Assembly (NCBI GenBank): GCA_000711775.1
Contig: ARYC01017296.1
Span: forward strand, 78,260 to 142,259
Direction: 5' to 3'
Source: Oxytricha trifallax
Taxonomy: Eukaryota; Ciliophora; Spirotrichea; Sporadotrichida; Oxytrichidae
DNA: 64,000 nt
Position 1 is the first letter of the stretch. Each line of letters begins with the position of its first letter. Both the position numbers and the translations under genes were made by a program. Below the pieces are notes generated by a model. That model saw nothing but the letters and a program-made list of their open reading frames with translations, was not told the DNA's origin and ran no database searches. Shown here piece after piece: positions 23,630-35,702 of this stretch.

Positions 23630-26600
23630 GATAGATGACAGTCTCCGCAAGAAGGAAAAGTACATCTTTCTAAAAACCAATGAGTAATTATTTCCAAAAA
23701 AACAATCTCATTTAAAATCTATAATCAGCTCTATCCAAATAAGCTGAGGGAGTCAAGATTAGTTTATAATAATAAATGAAAAATAGCTAGATGGCCAGCT
23801 CCTAGGCTAAATTTTTACATAATATTAGATTAAAATCAAATATTTGGTAGAGACATATAGGTTTAAAATTTATAGAGAAATTCTGTAAAAATATAAAGGG
23901 TTTTAGGGCTATATATAAAATCTTACTTATTTATAAAAAGATTATCTAAAATCGGAATAAAGATATCATAATTTCTTATTTAGTTCATTGACTGTTATAG
24001 TAGATATAAAAATATCCCTAATTATATAAAAGAGTTATAACAAATTTAATCCACAATTTTTAAAATTATATTTCTATTTTTTGTCATGGTAAATAGCCAA
24101 GATGAAATAATTCAATCCTTCATTTATAAGAAATAATGGGGGGGGGGTCTAAGTCGGTGGCAAAATTTTTTGAAATCCTAAGTCGGTGGCAAAATTTTTT
24201 CAAAATCCTAAGTCGGTGGCAGAAATAAAAAAAATTTTTTTTTTCAAAATCCTATGTCGGTGGCAAAAAATAAAATATGATTATTTTACCAAAAACTCAT
24301 AAATTGATGCTTAATATAAAAAAAAGTTTTCAATCAAAGAATTGTTAATTAATTACTAACTAGTTAAATATCTCAGATAAAGATTCATTTGCCTTTTATT
24401 AATTGATTTTTATTTGTCTTCTCCATAATGCTTCCATTAGAAAATCATGCAAATTTTCATCACTTACCGTACTATAAATATTTTTAATATATCTTTTGAG
24501 TTAAAACCATGAGCTTTCAATTTAATTTGTTCCTCTAAAATTTCTAGGTCTTACATTTGCATTGCTATTCTCACTATCATCTTGCATTTCAACATCTTTA
24601 AATTTATTTTCTTCATTTTCATCATCTTCATCATCATCTTCATCATCATCGTCATCATCATCTTCATCATCATCGTCATCATTATCTTCTTCTTATTATA
24701 AATTAAATAAATTTTATTTTAGTTCTTCATGAACATATCTTTTATTGTATAATCCTGCTTATGAAAACTGCATATTTATATATGAACTAAATCCATCATG
24801 ATGTATAGTAGATCCTACTTAAGAATATTAGTGTATTAGTGCCCATAAAGTATCTCTAGTTCTGTCTTTAACAATGAAAACTTTTGCTTCTTAGAATTTC
24901 TTTCTATCATACCGAATACCCAAATTTGCCTTTCAACTCTCATATTTCCTACATAATTTCTAATTTAGCCTTCATCATGCAAGAATTTTCCATGAGTAAA
25001 TAAACTTTCATCTACTTCAATATCACCATTAAGTATTTCATTTTCATCTTAGATGTGAAAAATCTCCATATACTTAGCTATCTTTTTTCTAACATCTTAG
25101 AATATATTCTTGATTAATTTCTGATTTAATTTGTAATTGCACATATTTAAATTGTACTTTGTTTGGGAAGAACTGTATCCCTTTGCAAAATAGTGAAACA
25201 CCAATAAATACCATGCTGATATTGGTTGTTGATGCTTGCGAAACATAAATAGTGATTAAATTGATTTTTTACTCCTGCATGGTCGTTTACATTAGTATTC
25301 AACTTAATCTGGTGCATCTTTTCTTTTGGTTAACATCATATACTATCTGCATACTTAACATTTTACGTCATTTTCGAAAATTCCAGTTTCTTATAGATCT
25401 GCTATTACTTTTTATATATCTTTGATAAAACTCATTACATCCATTATTATTAAGATGTTTTTACAATATCTGAATGTCTTTTTTGCCTTTACATTTCTAT
25501 ATCTATTATATTTAAATAATAATATAAATTTTAAAATAAATTTTTAGATACAACAATTTAAATATTTATTTTTTTTATTGAAAACTTTTTTTTATATTAA
25601 GCATCGTTTTTGGTAAAATAATCATATTTTATTTTTTGCCACCGACATAGGATTTTGAAGAAAAACAAAATTTTTTATGTCTGCCACCGACATAGGATTT
25701 TGAAAAAATTTTGCCACCGACTTAGGATTTCAAAAAATTTCTGCCACCGATAAACCCCCCCCCGAAATAATTAAGTTGCAAGAGCAGTAGAATATTTAAT
25801 TTTATTGTAGGAAATTTTGACACTAATATATGAAAATTGAGCCTTATTTAATTCTTGCATCACATCTTTGGCTTCCTTACAGACAAGAAAATAAAAAAGA
25901 TCATTTTAAAATAAGTAAGAAATATTATAGAATATATAAGTATTATAATTAGTTTTGCATGAACGAATCAATATCTGACCAATCAATACTCAAAGAAAGT
26001 ACTTGAAATTATAATCATTTCATCAAGTGAATACTAAGCATACCACTAGCGCGTACAATCAGTCTAACTAGTCAAGTCAGATATTTAAAACTGAGAAGTA
26101 ATGGCTCACTCTTGACTATTGGGAGTCAAGTTCCCCCATTCTCAAGAGAACTTATTTATAATAATTATATCAATATATAATAAAATAGTCATTCAAAAAT
26201 AATTTTTAATATAAAATAGGTATGGTATTTTTTTTATTGATTAATATAGAATAATTAAAACATTATTTATTAATCATTTAAGATAATATTTTTTATTTTA
26301 AATATAACTTATTATATAAATAGTCAATATAAATTAATAGGTTCACTCAATTTTTAAATGTAATTCTTAAAATAATTATAGCTAAAATTATTAATTTTAA
26401 TAAACAGTAATTATTTAGATTTATTTAAGAGAACCTACTAATTCTTGATTTTCAGGCAGAAGCTATATGATTATATATTAGGAAACTCTTATGATAATAA
26501 TATTTAAGTTTAAATGGTCTGCAAATACTATATCAAGCAGAGGCAAACATTCAATCGTAGTATATCTTATAACTATCAGACAATATTTATTCAAGTAGCT

Positions 26601-28274
26601 TGGAATTTCATAATAAACATAATAATTGTAAATAAATTAAAATAAAATATATATAATGGATGTACTTACGAAAAAAATGAATTATATTCATTATTGTCTC
26701 AGTAGATTTAATCTTGTAAAGTATAAGTTATTAATTATAATGTACAATCTATTACAATCTATTTATTATTTATTGGAAAATACATAAATTCTTTTGCTAA
26801 TATTGTATAATTAGTGCGAGTTAAATTTAATTATTTATAATTTTAAGGGATTAAAATTTATTACTAGATCTATTTACAGTATTTTTATGTGATAAAAAGT
26901 TTAAAAATAAAGTAAATTCATTATAAAATGAGTGTTTTTTAAAAGAATGAGTTGAAAATATAATGATTAACCAAAATGTTGCTTGAATCGATGATAAAAA
27001 ATTCATTTATGTATAAATTTTTAATGGTTATGAAATAATGATAAAATTTAATTTATACATGATACCAAAATAAAGTATGAAATTAAAAAGCAAAAGCAAA
27101 TTGACAACATCTAAAAGAGCATTTAATAATAAGAATATTGGTCTCGATGCAGAAAACTAACTCCAACGTTTCAAAGTATTTAATTATTTTTAATTTTAAT
27201 TTCAAGGAATGATCAAAGCGCAAAGCTCAAAATCCCTCCACTCTCTGCAAGAGCAAAAACCTAAGAACAGTTTATAATAAAAATAAATTATAAATATTTA
27301 AAGATTTTTTTATACGTTCAAGACGAATAACACTTAAATTGAACCTTTAATTCCAATAGAGAGGCTTACAGAATAATATTAAATATAATTTTTACCATAT
27401 ATAATCTGGTAATTTTCGATTATAACATGAGGTCCATTGTCAAGAAGAGCTCACAAAAGGTTGCTCAACTCTAATTACAAGTTAATTATCTCATAATTTT
27501 AATAATAACTTCAAGAATTGCAAATATTATGGGGCTTTCAATGATACAGAGCTTTATGAGTTTAACTACTTTATTTTAAAGTACATCAATCCTTTGAAAA
27601 TATCAGAGCCAAGCTTCTCAGAGAAAGATGAGATCCCAAAGCAAGTGTTCTTTTTAAATCTGTTCAACTTCTTAATTCTATTCCACTTGGCTGTTTAAAT
27701 GCTGAATAAATCAAAGATATTTATAAAATAAACTGATATAACATGTAGCAATCATTCTTAGTCTCTTGTTTATTTACCTTAGACTAAATTAATGTCAAAC
27801 TTCCAGTAGCCCAAGATCTCTCACTTTATAATTAAGTTCTCATGCTATATAATTCTAAAGCAGCAAGTATCAGGTGAAGAATCCTAAACATACTATAATA
27901 TTTGATTTACCTCCCAATTAAGAAAATGCCTCAACTAAGGATATTTGAAATGATTTGTTTAAATAATAAAATCTATTTAATGGATAGAATTAAAATTAAG
28001 AAGCATTTCTACTACATAACTCTGCCTAAGTTCTTGCAGTAGTTCAGAGAGGACTTTAATGGAAATTACTTCATTGACCTGCTAGAAAGATTATATTGAA
28101 GAATCATTATTAACTTAAATTTAAATTGTTGTACTAATTAATTTAAGAACAGATTGATTCAAATAATAGTTATAATTTTATTATAGTTTCCTGTGAATAT
28201 GCGACCTTTTTAATGATTATTTAAATAAAAGCATGCAGGAATTCTTCCCAGATATTAATTAGCCTTTAGAGTGA
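23630..28274 (+). CDS. Hypothetical gene family copy P, split by a Merlin transposon
   Basis: Plus-strand coding segments lie at about 23632-23720, 24080-24137 joined to 25764-25930, 26010-26160 (IFKTEKQWLTLDYWESSSP), 26440-26630, 27060-27290, 27320-27400, 27430-27690 (NPLKISEPSFSEKDEIPKQ), 27780-27840, 27900-28100 (RIKIKKHFYYITLPKFLQQF) and 28232-28274 (SMQEFFPDINQPLE, TGA 28272-28274). Gaps are AT-rich IESs or introns. A 1.63-kb Merlin element interrupts the segment equivalent to VIELQKD of copy S; one copy of its 8-bp duplication keeps the frame. The protein is basic to neutral, with a Phe/Leu-rich middle. No domain recognised. Copy Q is its inverted partner. Confidence 0.55.
24138..25763 (-). 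mobile_element. Merlin-type DNA transposon, 1,626 bp, with 8-bp target duplication
   Basis: It begins with nine G residues and TCTAAGTCGGTGGCAAAA and ends with the inverse and nine C residues. The 8-mer GAAATAAT is directly repeated at 24130-24137 and 25764-25771. Inside each end a ~24-bp unit built on CCTAAGTCGGTGGCAAAA is tandemly repeated about four times, in inverted orientation between the two ends. One ORF on the minus strand encodes a DDE transposase of the IS1016/Merlin class. 8-9 bp target duplications are the established signature of Merlin. The homologous site in copy Q (around 41050) lacks the element. Confidence 0.85.
24334..25444 (-). CDS. Merlin (IS1016/ISXO2-like) transposase, with one apparent frameshift
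   Basis: From ATG 25444 the frame reads with TAA/TAG as Gln. An N-terminal zinc-ribbon-like part has Cys at about residues 29, 32, 52 and 56. A helical region follows, then IEVDESLF (first catalytic Asp near 145) and VERQIWVFGMIER. A one-base shift near 24893-24905 is needed to continue into VGSTIHHDGFSSYINMQF (second catalytic Asp). An Asp/Glu tract follows (coded by the GAT/GAA repeats at about 24630-24690), then NFRGTNQIESSWFQLKRYIK, which fits the third catalytic region, and a TGA stop at 24336-24334. About 370 residues. The frameshift suggests an inactive copy, or an assembly error. Confidence 0.8.
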
Positions 28275-28438
28275 CTACAATTTTAAGAAATCCTTCAATA
28301 TTAAATATAAAAAAATTATTATAAAATCATTTACTTTCATAAAGTTTCAATGATTTATAATTGAAACATCTCTAATAAATAAATACTCTTTTTCTATTTA
28401 TTAATTAGAATTAAAACATATTAATCTATTATGTTTCT

Positions 28439-29010
28439 TCAGAAACTCGAATCCTTATAGTTGATATTGAAGCCTTATAGCATTTCATTTACACTTTCTC
28501 TGTCTCCTTCACTTAGTTCGCGAAAAGCTACCTCATCTTTTGCGTTTTTAACATTAAAGTTGATTTAATTTATTCAATAAATTATTTACTAATACTCATA
28601 CTGGTGCACTATATTATTCCTTTGATTTGACACTTAAGTGCTTGATGAGTGAGTCCTGGTGGCTTTCAAACTGCTTCTACAAAGTGATGTTCTCCTCGAT
28701 CAGCTTGTTCTCCTTCTTCACCAAAAAGCTTACAATAATAATTCAGCACCAGTTCCTCCACTTAAATTATTTACATTAGCAGTCTGTACTCCTTGGAATA
28801 AATAATACAGTAGTACTCAGCCTTCACACTCTAGAGATCTTGCAACTCCCTAATCATAATCTTGATCTCGTCGAAATTCACTTTACATATAAATTAAACA
28901 ATCAATTTAGAATTCGCTTGAATTCGACTTATTTATAATTGAAATTATTATTCATTAGCTTTATTTTTTAATATGTTGATGATATCTTCTACTCAGCAAT
29001 TGCTGTTTGA
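28439..29010 (-). CDS. Hypothetical coiled-coil protein, C-terminal segments
   Basis: Minus-strand coding segments lie at about 29010-28910 (QTAIAEQKISSTYQKIKLMN), 28890-28600 (VNFDEIKIMIRELQDLQSV, later NKLIEENITLQKQFESHQDS) and 28560-28439 (DEVAFRELSEGDRESVNEML ... SSF, TGA 28441-28439). The middle segment needs a short frame change near 28725, probably a tiny intron or IES. The product is strongly helical with Leu/Ile/Glu/Lys heptads. No ATG was identified. It faces away from the gene starting at 29155, so the ~145 bp between them may hold both promoters. Function unknown. Confidence 0.5.
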
Positions 29011-29154
29011 AATAATTACTATTTTATAATTAATCAAAAATAATAATTAATTTATTATTATTTTTTACTAGTAAATTCTAAAAATTAACCTATGTAGAAT
29101 TTAAATCATCGATTTTGTTGCATCAATAATTAATTAATTATAGGAATAAATTAC

Positions 29155-32100
29155 ATGTAATCAAACCAAAGAAATTAAACTCCTCACCAAAGTCCATATG
29201 ATGATCCGCTTGACGACTTAACAAATGCTGAAAATCCTGCCATGAGAAATTTTTCAAACTTAACTACTGATGATTTATAGATTCAAGTCAGAACTCACTT
29301 ACAGTCATAGATTTAAGATTAAATGCCTGATGGTAATGAGGCTTACTCTGACAACTCGAATGTGATATATATTTAAAAAAACTAATGATTTTTTATAAAA
29401 CGACTAAAATGTATTAAATTACCCTTTAAATTTAAATGTGCCCCACAATCCTTTGAGAGTTTTTTAAATGAGGCAAAATCAATCCTTGATAACTTACAAT
29501 CACAATATTATAATCAACAATTCCCCACCTGCTCTAACAATTAATGAAGCTTTAGATGGCGCTTCACTACAAAATATTGAGTCTAATTAAAATCCCAACT
29601 TTTTTCAGTCATTTTATTGTATTTTTTAATTATTAATGCCTATGAACTCATATTTTTTGGGCATTTTGAAAATATATTTTTATTCTATTTTTTATAAAAT
29701 AAAGATAATAAATTCAAGGCTTGTGGTTAAGATTAACATCATTAAATATTTAGACTTATAGTTTGAATTCATATCACGTAGTAATGGAAATTGTGCCCAT
29801 TTATTAACACTTATATTAAAATTTTAGCCATAATTATATTTCAACTGAGTTTTACTATCAATTTAGATTATATCCCTTCTTAATCGTAAAAAATCATAAA
29901 TTAAGCAGATAATGAAAATCAATCATTATAGTAATAGTATTATATATAATAAAAATTTGATTTTAAATGATTAGGATCCAGCTGCATCGTAATCCTCATA
30001 GAATCTTTCTGTTGTCAATTCTGATGAAGAGAGGAAGAGCATCAATCAAAAGTTAAATATTACCATTCATGAATTTATTTTTTATAATTTTAAAAAATTC
30101 CAAGACCAAATTAAATATTAATTTATTCTTTAATTACTATCTATATATCATTTCATGTTTTAATAATTATTATTTTTGCTAATGCTTCTGTTGATAAAAA
30201 GCCGAGAAGGAATCGTGAGACCCGATTGGAAAAAGAGCAATCAAAACCCCAAAACCCCTTAATGAGGTTTATAAGTGCTTTGATTTGTAGAGTATAGTAG
30301 TGGTCTAAATGGGGTTAGTAGAAATATGAGGCCAATTTGGAAATTGAGAAATAAAAAAAGCGAAATTATGCTCCATTTTATGATGAAAATAATCTAGATT
30401 TAATGCTTAAGCTTAGGTATGGTACAAGTATTAAAAAATTATTCAAACCAAATTTGAATTATGCAGCTATAGCAAATCTCCTCTACAAGAATGCCTCAAC
30501 TGTTAGGTATTACTGCATGTTAGCCGTTGAGCATTATAATTCTGGCACTAAAAAACATCCTGCAAGAAAATAAAAGTTCACTCAAGCTCATATTGACTAA
30601 CTCTGTGACTCTTAGACTTTAAAGTATTGGCCACACTTTCCACTTGACTAGCGAGCTCTAATGTTTCATCGCAGGTTTCCTGACATGCGTATCTCTCCTT
30701 AGGCTATAGCCAATATTTATAGAAGAAATGGTATTACTTTCAAGACTGTTAACAGAGTGAAGAGAGTGATTGATTTTACAGTGTAATTTTTTAGTAATAA
30801 TAATTAAATCTATAAATATATATATATGATTAAATGCAGAGAACTATTAATAATAATTTAAAGTTAATACTCGATGATGAAGCTGTACTTACCTTCAACA
30901 CCTTTATTAGAGAATTATAGTTCAAGAAAATCTGATTGTATAGAAATTAATGACTAAAAAGTGAAGGTTGTTATCAATGCAATTTTAGCTTGAATTAACG
31001 AAGTTACAAGCTTAGAAAGCTATTTTATTTATTCACGCTCTATTAAGCGAGAATAGTAGATAGAGATCCAAAATAAGCTCAGAGAGAAGTATGGCAATTA
31101 AGAGATCATCCTGTTTGTTGACAACCTCTCAGTTCATAAGACTAAGGAGTCTAAGAAAGCTTATGAAGAGTTAAACATAACTCCTGTATATAACGTTCCC
31201 TATAGCCAACAGTTTAATATAATCAAATTCAATTGGAGTTAAATTAAGACTTACTACAAGAAACTGCTGCTGTATCACTTTATGCATGACTTGCCTATAG
31301 ATACAGTAGACTTTATTCAGAGAACCTGCAAGAGAGTGAGCATAGATTAAACAACAGTTTGTGCGAGGGAAGGAAGAATGAATGTTAATAAATAACGTCT
31401 AGATTTAAATGAATGAATAAGTTCACAAATTAATCTAACCCACTAATAGATTTGGCTTATCTTTCTTCTTCTCTTTCTAATGGCTTGCTTGGGCCCATAG
31501 TTTTACTCTTGGTGCCAGCTCCTGCATCTATGTTCATTTCATCTGGCTTTTAAACATTTTTATAAAGTCTCTAGTTCACTTCATGAATAATCTATGACTT
31601 TCTCTCTCACTGTGAACCTTCCCAAGTTTTTCATAAGGAATATACCAGTTCCAGGTTTCCTCACAAAATTATGAATCAAAGCTTACTAGAGAGGTAAGGA
31701 TGTTTCTTAAGCTCCGCTAGGCAGTAATTACTTTTTAGTATGCCTTGCTTCTTTTAATCTTCAGGAGAAATTGAATAGCGTTTCTTGTGAGCTTCTTCAA
31801 TGATCTCTCTGATATAACTCTCTCTTAAAATGCCAAGAATACCAAAGAATAAGCTCCCTTCAGGAAGTTTGTTAGAGAGTTGTTTATTGGTAGGATGATT
31901 AACTACAAACATTTAATCTTTCATCGCATCTTTTAGAGATTAGTAATTGTAATCTCAGGGTAATTTGGTTTTTCTCTCAGCTTAATTTCATTGTTTTAAA
32001 GGCATTCTACTCATCACAGCGAATTGCTTTAAAGAATAAAATTTCGATACCTTTAATCGTAGTATGGTATAATCCCACTATATTTTATGATAAAGTATAT

Positions 32101-35100
32101 GTGACATAGTTACCATTTTGAGCAGGTATTGATAGAAATCTATCTAATTTCTAAATTTTGAGATCATTTCGTAATCTGCAACCCTCTTCATTGGAGTACT
32201 TATAAATTATATCCTTGTTTCTTCTGTTTTTATTGAATTCAAATTATAATATAAAACCCCATGGATCAATTAAGACTCGAAGATTGGGGTTAAGATCAAT
32301 TAAATTAAAAAATAATTATCATTGGCGAATAATAATAATGTTTGGGCTAATTATTAAAACTATTGGCTTGATTTATTGTTTCTATAATATAATCTAATCA
32401 GGGTGTGTAAATTTGTTTTTAATCAAATTATTTATATTTTCAGCCAATAATTATGAATTATTAATTTAATTGTTCTTAACTCCAATTCTCATATCTTTAT
32501 TGATCTATGGAGTTTTATTAAGGTCTGGATTCTACTGTTTAAAATCTTAGTATTAAATAATTGATCGGGGGTCCCCAGAGACCTCAATGTGATCAAATTA
32601 TTATTATTATTATTACTAATATACTAAGTAATTCAAACTTGAGAAATAATAAAAGCTTTATAATATATAAATTTAATTTTGAATTAAAACTTGGCGACTA
32701 ACTTAAAATCGAAAAGATGTTTCTCTAGGTACTGGAAAATCATAGCTAAGCTTTGGCTTAACTAAAAAGCAAAAGATCATATATGTAGAAGAGGGAGGAA
32801 GAGCTAAGTGCCTTTGAGTTATTAACAGAGGTCTTCAAATTTAAGTTTAAATTAAGACAGATTGTAGAGATGGGAGTCTAAAAACTCATTGAAGATGTTG
32901 AGGAAGTAAAAGAATTGCTACTAGTTGAAAAGATAAAAACAATTTAATGCTAAGACTGAGAAGAAATTATAATAGAACTAAATAGAAATGAAGATATGAC
33001 TCATTTAATCTTAGTAGTTGCATTGGAAATTAGTTACAAACAAGTGTTCCTTACAAGAAAAAGCTAATTGTGGTCGATTAATATTCATTAAAGTTCTACT
33101 CTTTCAGTTATCTTATTAAGAATGAAGAGTATTAAAATTAATTTGGAAAACGAAGACATGATTCTTAGATAGGTTTAAAGAAGACACTGCAAGAATTTGC
33201 TAAAGGAAGATGATGTCCTATTAAGCTATGTTTTTGAAGAACTAAGTCTCAAAAATTATTGAAATGAATCTAAGAGATTTTCTTTATCAAAATAAATTCC
33301 CTAACGACTTAAATGTTATTCTATTAGATATGACTGAGGGTGTCAAAGAGTTGCTTGAACTTAGATATGTTCATTGAGATTTGAAGCCTAAAAATATAAT
33401 GCTGAACAACTGCCCATTAGTAGTAGTTATCGATTTCAAAAGAGCCTAATGATAAGAGATTGTATCCTTAGCAAAGGTTTTAGAACCAAAAATAAAGTTA
33501 ATTTCCAATCAGGAAAATGGACAAATAGCTCTTTCTATTGGCTTATATGTGCTTTAAATGTATTTATATCAGATAGATATGGAAAAAATGTCTAACTTTG
33601 AAACAAATTATGAAGAATAATCAATCAGTTAGTGTAGAAGCATTTAAAGCAAGAAGATGCATGCAAAGATAATAAAAGAATGGTTGGTATGATCTTCGTG
33701 AAAGCTCACTCCATTCATAAACAATCATTAAATGACATCTTAGATCCACTAAAGAAAGCAAGATTCAAGAGATACAACAAAAAGACAAACAGAAAAAATT
33801 CGTTTGAATTTAATAACCTTAGATACATTAAAAAGACCAAAAATTCATTTAAAATCTGCTTTTTCTTAACTAACCCCATTAAGACCCTATCTATGCCCTA
33901 AAAATCAATTGCACTCATAAAGATTATTATAGGTTTATGGGGGTTTTTAATCCAGAAAGAGCTCAGCTCTAGTTAATCAATAGTCAATCTCATAAAACAA
34001 CATCGACGATTAATAAAAGCCAAGATCTAACATGAGGGAGGGTCAAGACTCCTCCAAGTTTGACTATGACTCTAAGGAGAAATACGATTAACAAATCAAC
34101 AATAACTCAAAAATGATTACTGAGATAACATAGAAGCTTATTGTTTAATAAATGTTTTTATGTAAAAATAAAGAATATAAATTTGTTGGTTATATTTAGA
34201 TTTATAAATTGATCTCATATTTATTTTATATTGAATTTATGGTAAATATTACTTAATTATAATTCAAATTGAGCAATAAAGACTTAAGTGTGAAGAGCAA
34301 CAGTGATATAGAAGAAGCTATAAGGATCTAGTAAGATGTGTAGAAGATCTTTGAGCAAGCATTTATATGGTGCAAAAATAGTTATAAAAATAATCTGTGA
34401 TTAGTTTTACAGAAATAATGAATAATATTTAACTAAGTTACCCTATAAGTACGGATTGTATTTCTTCAATTCGATCAACTTAAATCGAGAGTCTAAACCT
34501 TAGAGAATGATCATATTCGCGATGTTAGAGAGAATTATCATTTAGAGGAGGTTATTAAAATTCTTCAGACTTCCATTCTGAATTCTAAATCATCATTATT
34601 TTATAATATATTTAGTATGTTTTAATCATAATTTTATTTTTAATTTATAAAAATGTAGAAAAATCAATTTTTTATATTTATTTGCAGATAAATCGTTGAA
34701 AACTAACGGAAATGAAATATGATTAAATAAATTATATATAAAATTAAATTACGTATAATTCTGATGCATTTATTATAAATAATCTTAGTAAAATAAAACT
34801 TATTATAAAATATTTCATAAGTACCAAATTTTCTATTCCAAAATATAAGAATAAATCGAGATGTAATTTTTGGATTTTATTATTGTTCCAAACTCCTTGA
34901 AGTAAAGAAGCCAGAATCTGTATAGCAACCTTCTGTGAGTTTTTAAGATAATTAAAAGTTCCAGAACAGCAATAACAACACAACAACTCAAAATGCACAC
35001 AGTAACAATAATAGGGTTTGAAAGACTTACACCAAAATATCTTATTAATTGATAAATAAAAAGGAAATTTCTTAAATTTAAATATTACTTTAGCCCAATA

Positions 35101-35450
35101 ATTATTATTTTATTGATAATTTTCATTGCTATTGTTTTAACAAAGATGATGGGCCTAACTCTCAAGATAGAGTTAACTAAATTTAAGAAAGCAATATGTT
35201 GGAAACTGATTAATTCTAATAAGTGTAGTAAAATTTGAGTCAAGAGAAGTTACCTCCATTGTTAGATTTGTCAGATTCCACTTAGATAATGAATTCTGAG
35301 TTTGTTACTCAATGTTTTCACAGAGTTCATGATTACTAGAAGCACTTGAAAAGTAAAATTGAAGAGATAAGAAAGAATAAGTATGAGGCATTACTCAAGT
35401 AATTGTCAGAGCTAGAATCAAATCAGGATGTCGTTAAGAAGAGCATTTGA
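29155..35450 (+). CDS. Hypothetical Gln/Asn-rich coiled-coil gene, split by a TBE inside an MDS
   Basis: ATG at 29155 opens MQSNQRNQTPHQSPYDDPLD. Coding segments: 29155 to about 29375, 29420-29615, 29970-30060, 30180-30241 joined to 33952-34150 across the TBE, about 34260-34370, 34415-34590, 34960-35050 (poly-Gln) and 35140-35450, ending HLKSKIEEIRKNKYEALLKQ ... VVKKSI, TGA 35448-35450. All use TAA/TAG as Gln. The product is hydrophilic: disordered Gln/Asn-rich parts and a C-terminal coiled coil. Order and strand are collinear, so the gene appears non-scrambled. Removing the TBE and one AAT joins KEQ with SRKSSALVNQQ in frame. Function unknown. Confidence 0.6.
30325..31416 (+). pseudogene. 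TBE 1 transposase (42-kDa type), inactivated
   Basis: Reading with TAA/TAG as Gln from about 30325: an N-terminal helix-turn-helix-like region (LNYAAIANLLYKNASTVRYY), then FHRRFPDMRISPQAIANIYR, a frame change near 30790-30830, DDEAVLTFNTFI with the first catalytic Asp, several TGAs (about 30930-31000), IILFVDNLSVHKTKESKKAY with the second Asp, and NIIKFNWSQIKTYYKK. In that last motif the expected catalytic Glu is Lys. The TGA stop is at 31414-31416. Family: Tc1/mariner-type DD34E transposase of telomere-bearing elements. No in-frame ATG lies at the usual position. Inactive. Confidence 0.8.
31423..32191 (-). pseudogene. TBE 1 22-kDa-type ORF, frameshifted
   Basis: On the minus strand, ATG 32191 opens MKRVADYEMISKFRNQIDFY. 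Segments match the 22-kDa-type proteins of the elements at 45812 and 53369: NYPEITITNL-like, LTNKLPEGSLFFGILG-like, and the IHNFVRKPGTGIF region followed by AGAGTKSKTMGPSKP. Changes of frame and a TGA interrupt it. It converges with the transposase, the two ends lying only a few bases apart. The role of this TBE protein is not established. Confidence 0.65.
32690..33830 (+). pseudogene. TBE 1 zinc-finger/kinase ORF, inactivated
   Basis: Recognisable parts: a degenerate C2H2 region near 32945 in which the second Cys is TGA, then MNLRDFLYQNKFPNDLNVIL, the catalytic loop reading YVH-TGA-DLKPKNIMLN (Arg of HRD replaced by TGA), VVVIDFKRA in place of the DFG segment, and a C-terminal LDPLKKARFKRY matching the end of the intact kinase. 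Frames change several times. Position next to the right terminus is as in the other TBEs. Confidence 0.7.
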
Positions 35451-35499
35451 AAAATATGAAGATATTTTTAATATAAGAAATTAATATGAATATTTTAAG

Positions 35500-35702
35500 G
35501 AGATAACATGGACTTTTTCTTAAAAAGTTATTACTTTATAAATATATTTATCAAAAAGAGGAAGTTTATTGTCCTAAAAAATCATAGATTTATCGAATTA
35601 TGGAGAATTTAGTGCATTAAACAGTATTCTTTCTTTGACTTTTTCGGTCTTATCTCTTAAGTTGTGAATTATGATTGGCATTTCAATATCCAACTTTTGA
35701 GT
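35500..35702 (-). CDS. Short hypothetical coding segment (MDS)
   Basis: The minus-strand frame reads KLDIEMPIIIHNLRDKTEKV and KERILFNALNSPQFDKSMIF, with TAA/TAG as Gln, and stays open for about 65 codons. Composition is coding-like compared with the AT-rich flanks. It may belong with the minus-strand segment near 37200-37395. No start, stop or domain assigned. Confidence 0.35.

Larger units (their letters stand above)
30242..33948 (+). mobile_element. TBE transposon 1 (3.7 kb), degenerate coding capacity
   Basis: It starts caaaaccccaaaacccc and ends ggggttttt, with AAT at 30239-30241 and 33949-33951. Internal order is transposase (+), 22-kDa-type ORF (-) and kinase (+), the same as in the other two long TBEs when oriented alike. 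All three reading frames carry stops, shifts or lost catalytic residues. It belongs with the element at 53369 rather than the one at 45812, judging by terminal and coding sequence similarity. It lies inside a coding segment of the gene at 29155-35450. Confidence 0.9.

Noticed and set aside
24600..24690. CATCATCTTCATCATC tract as a simple microsatellite
   Set aside because: On the minus strand it is an in-frame Asp/Glu tract inside the Merlin transposase, so it is coding.
30242..30258. C4A4 repeats as real telomeres or chromosome ends
   Set aside because: The repeats are only two units long, lie at transposon termini and are flanked by AAT duplications with host sequence continuing on both sides.
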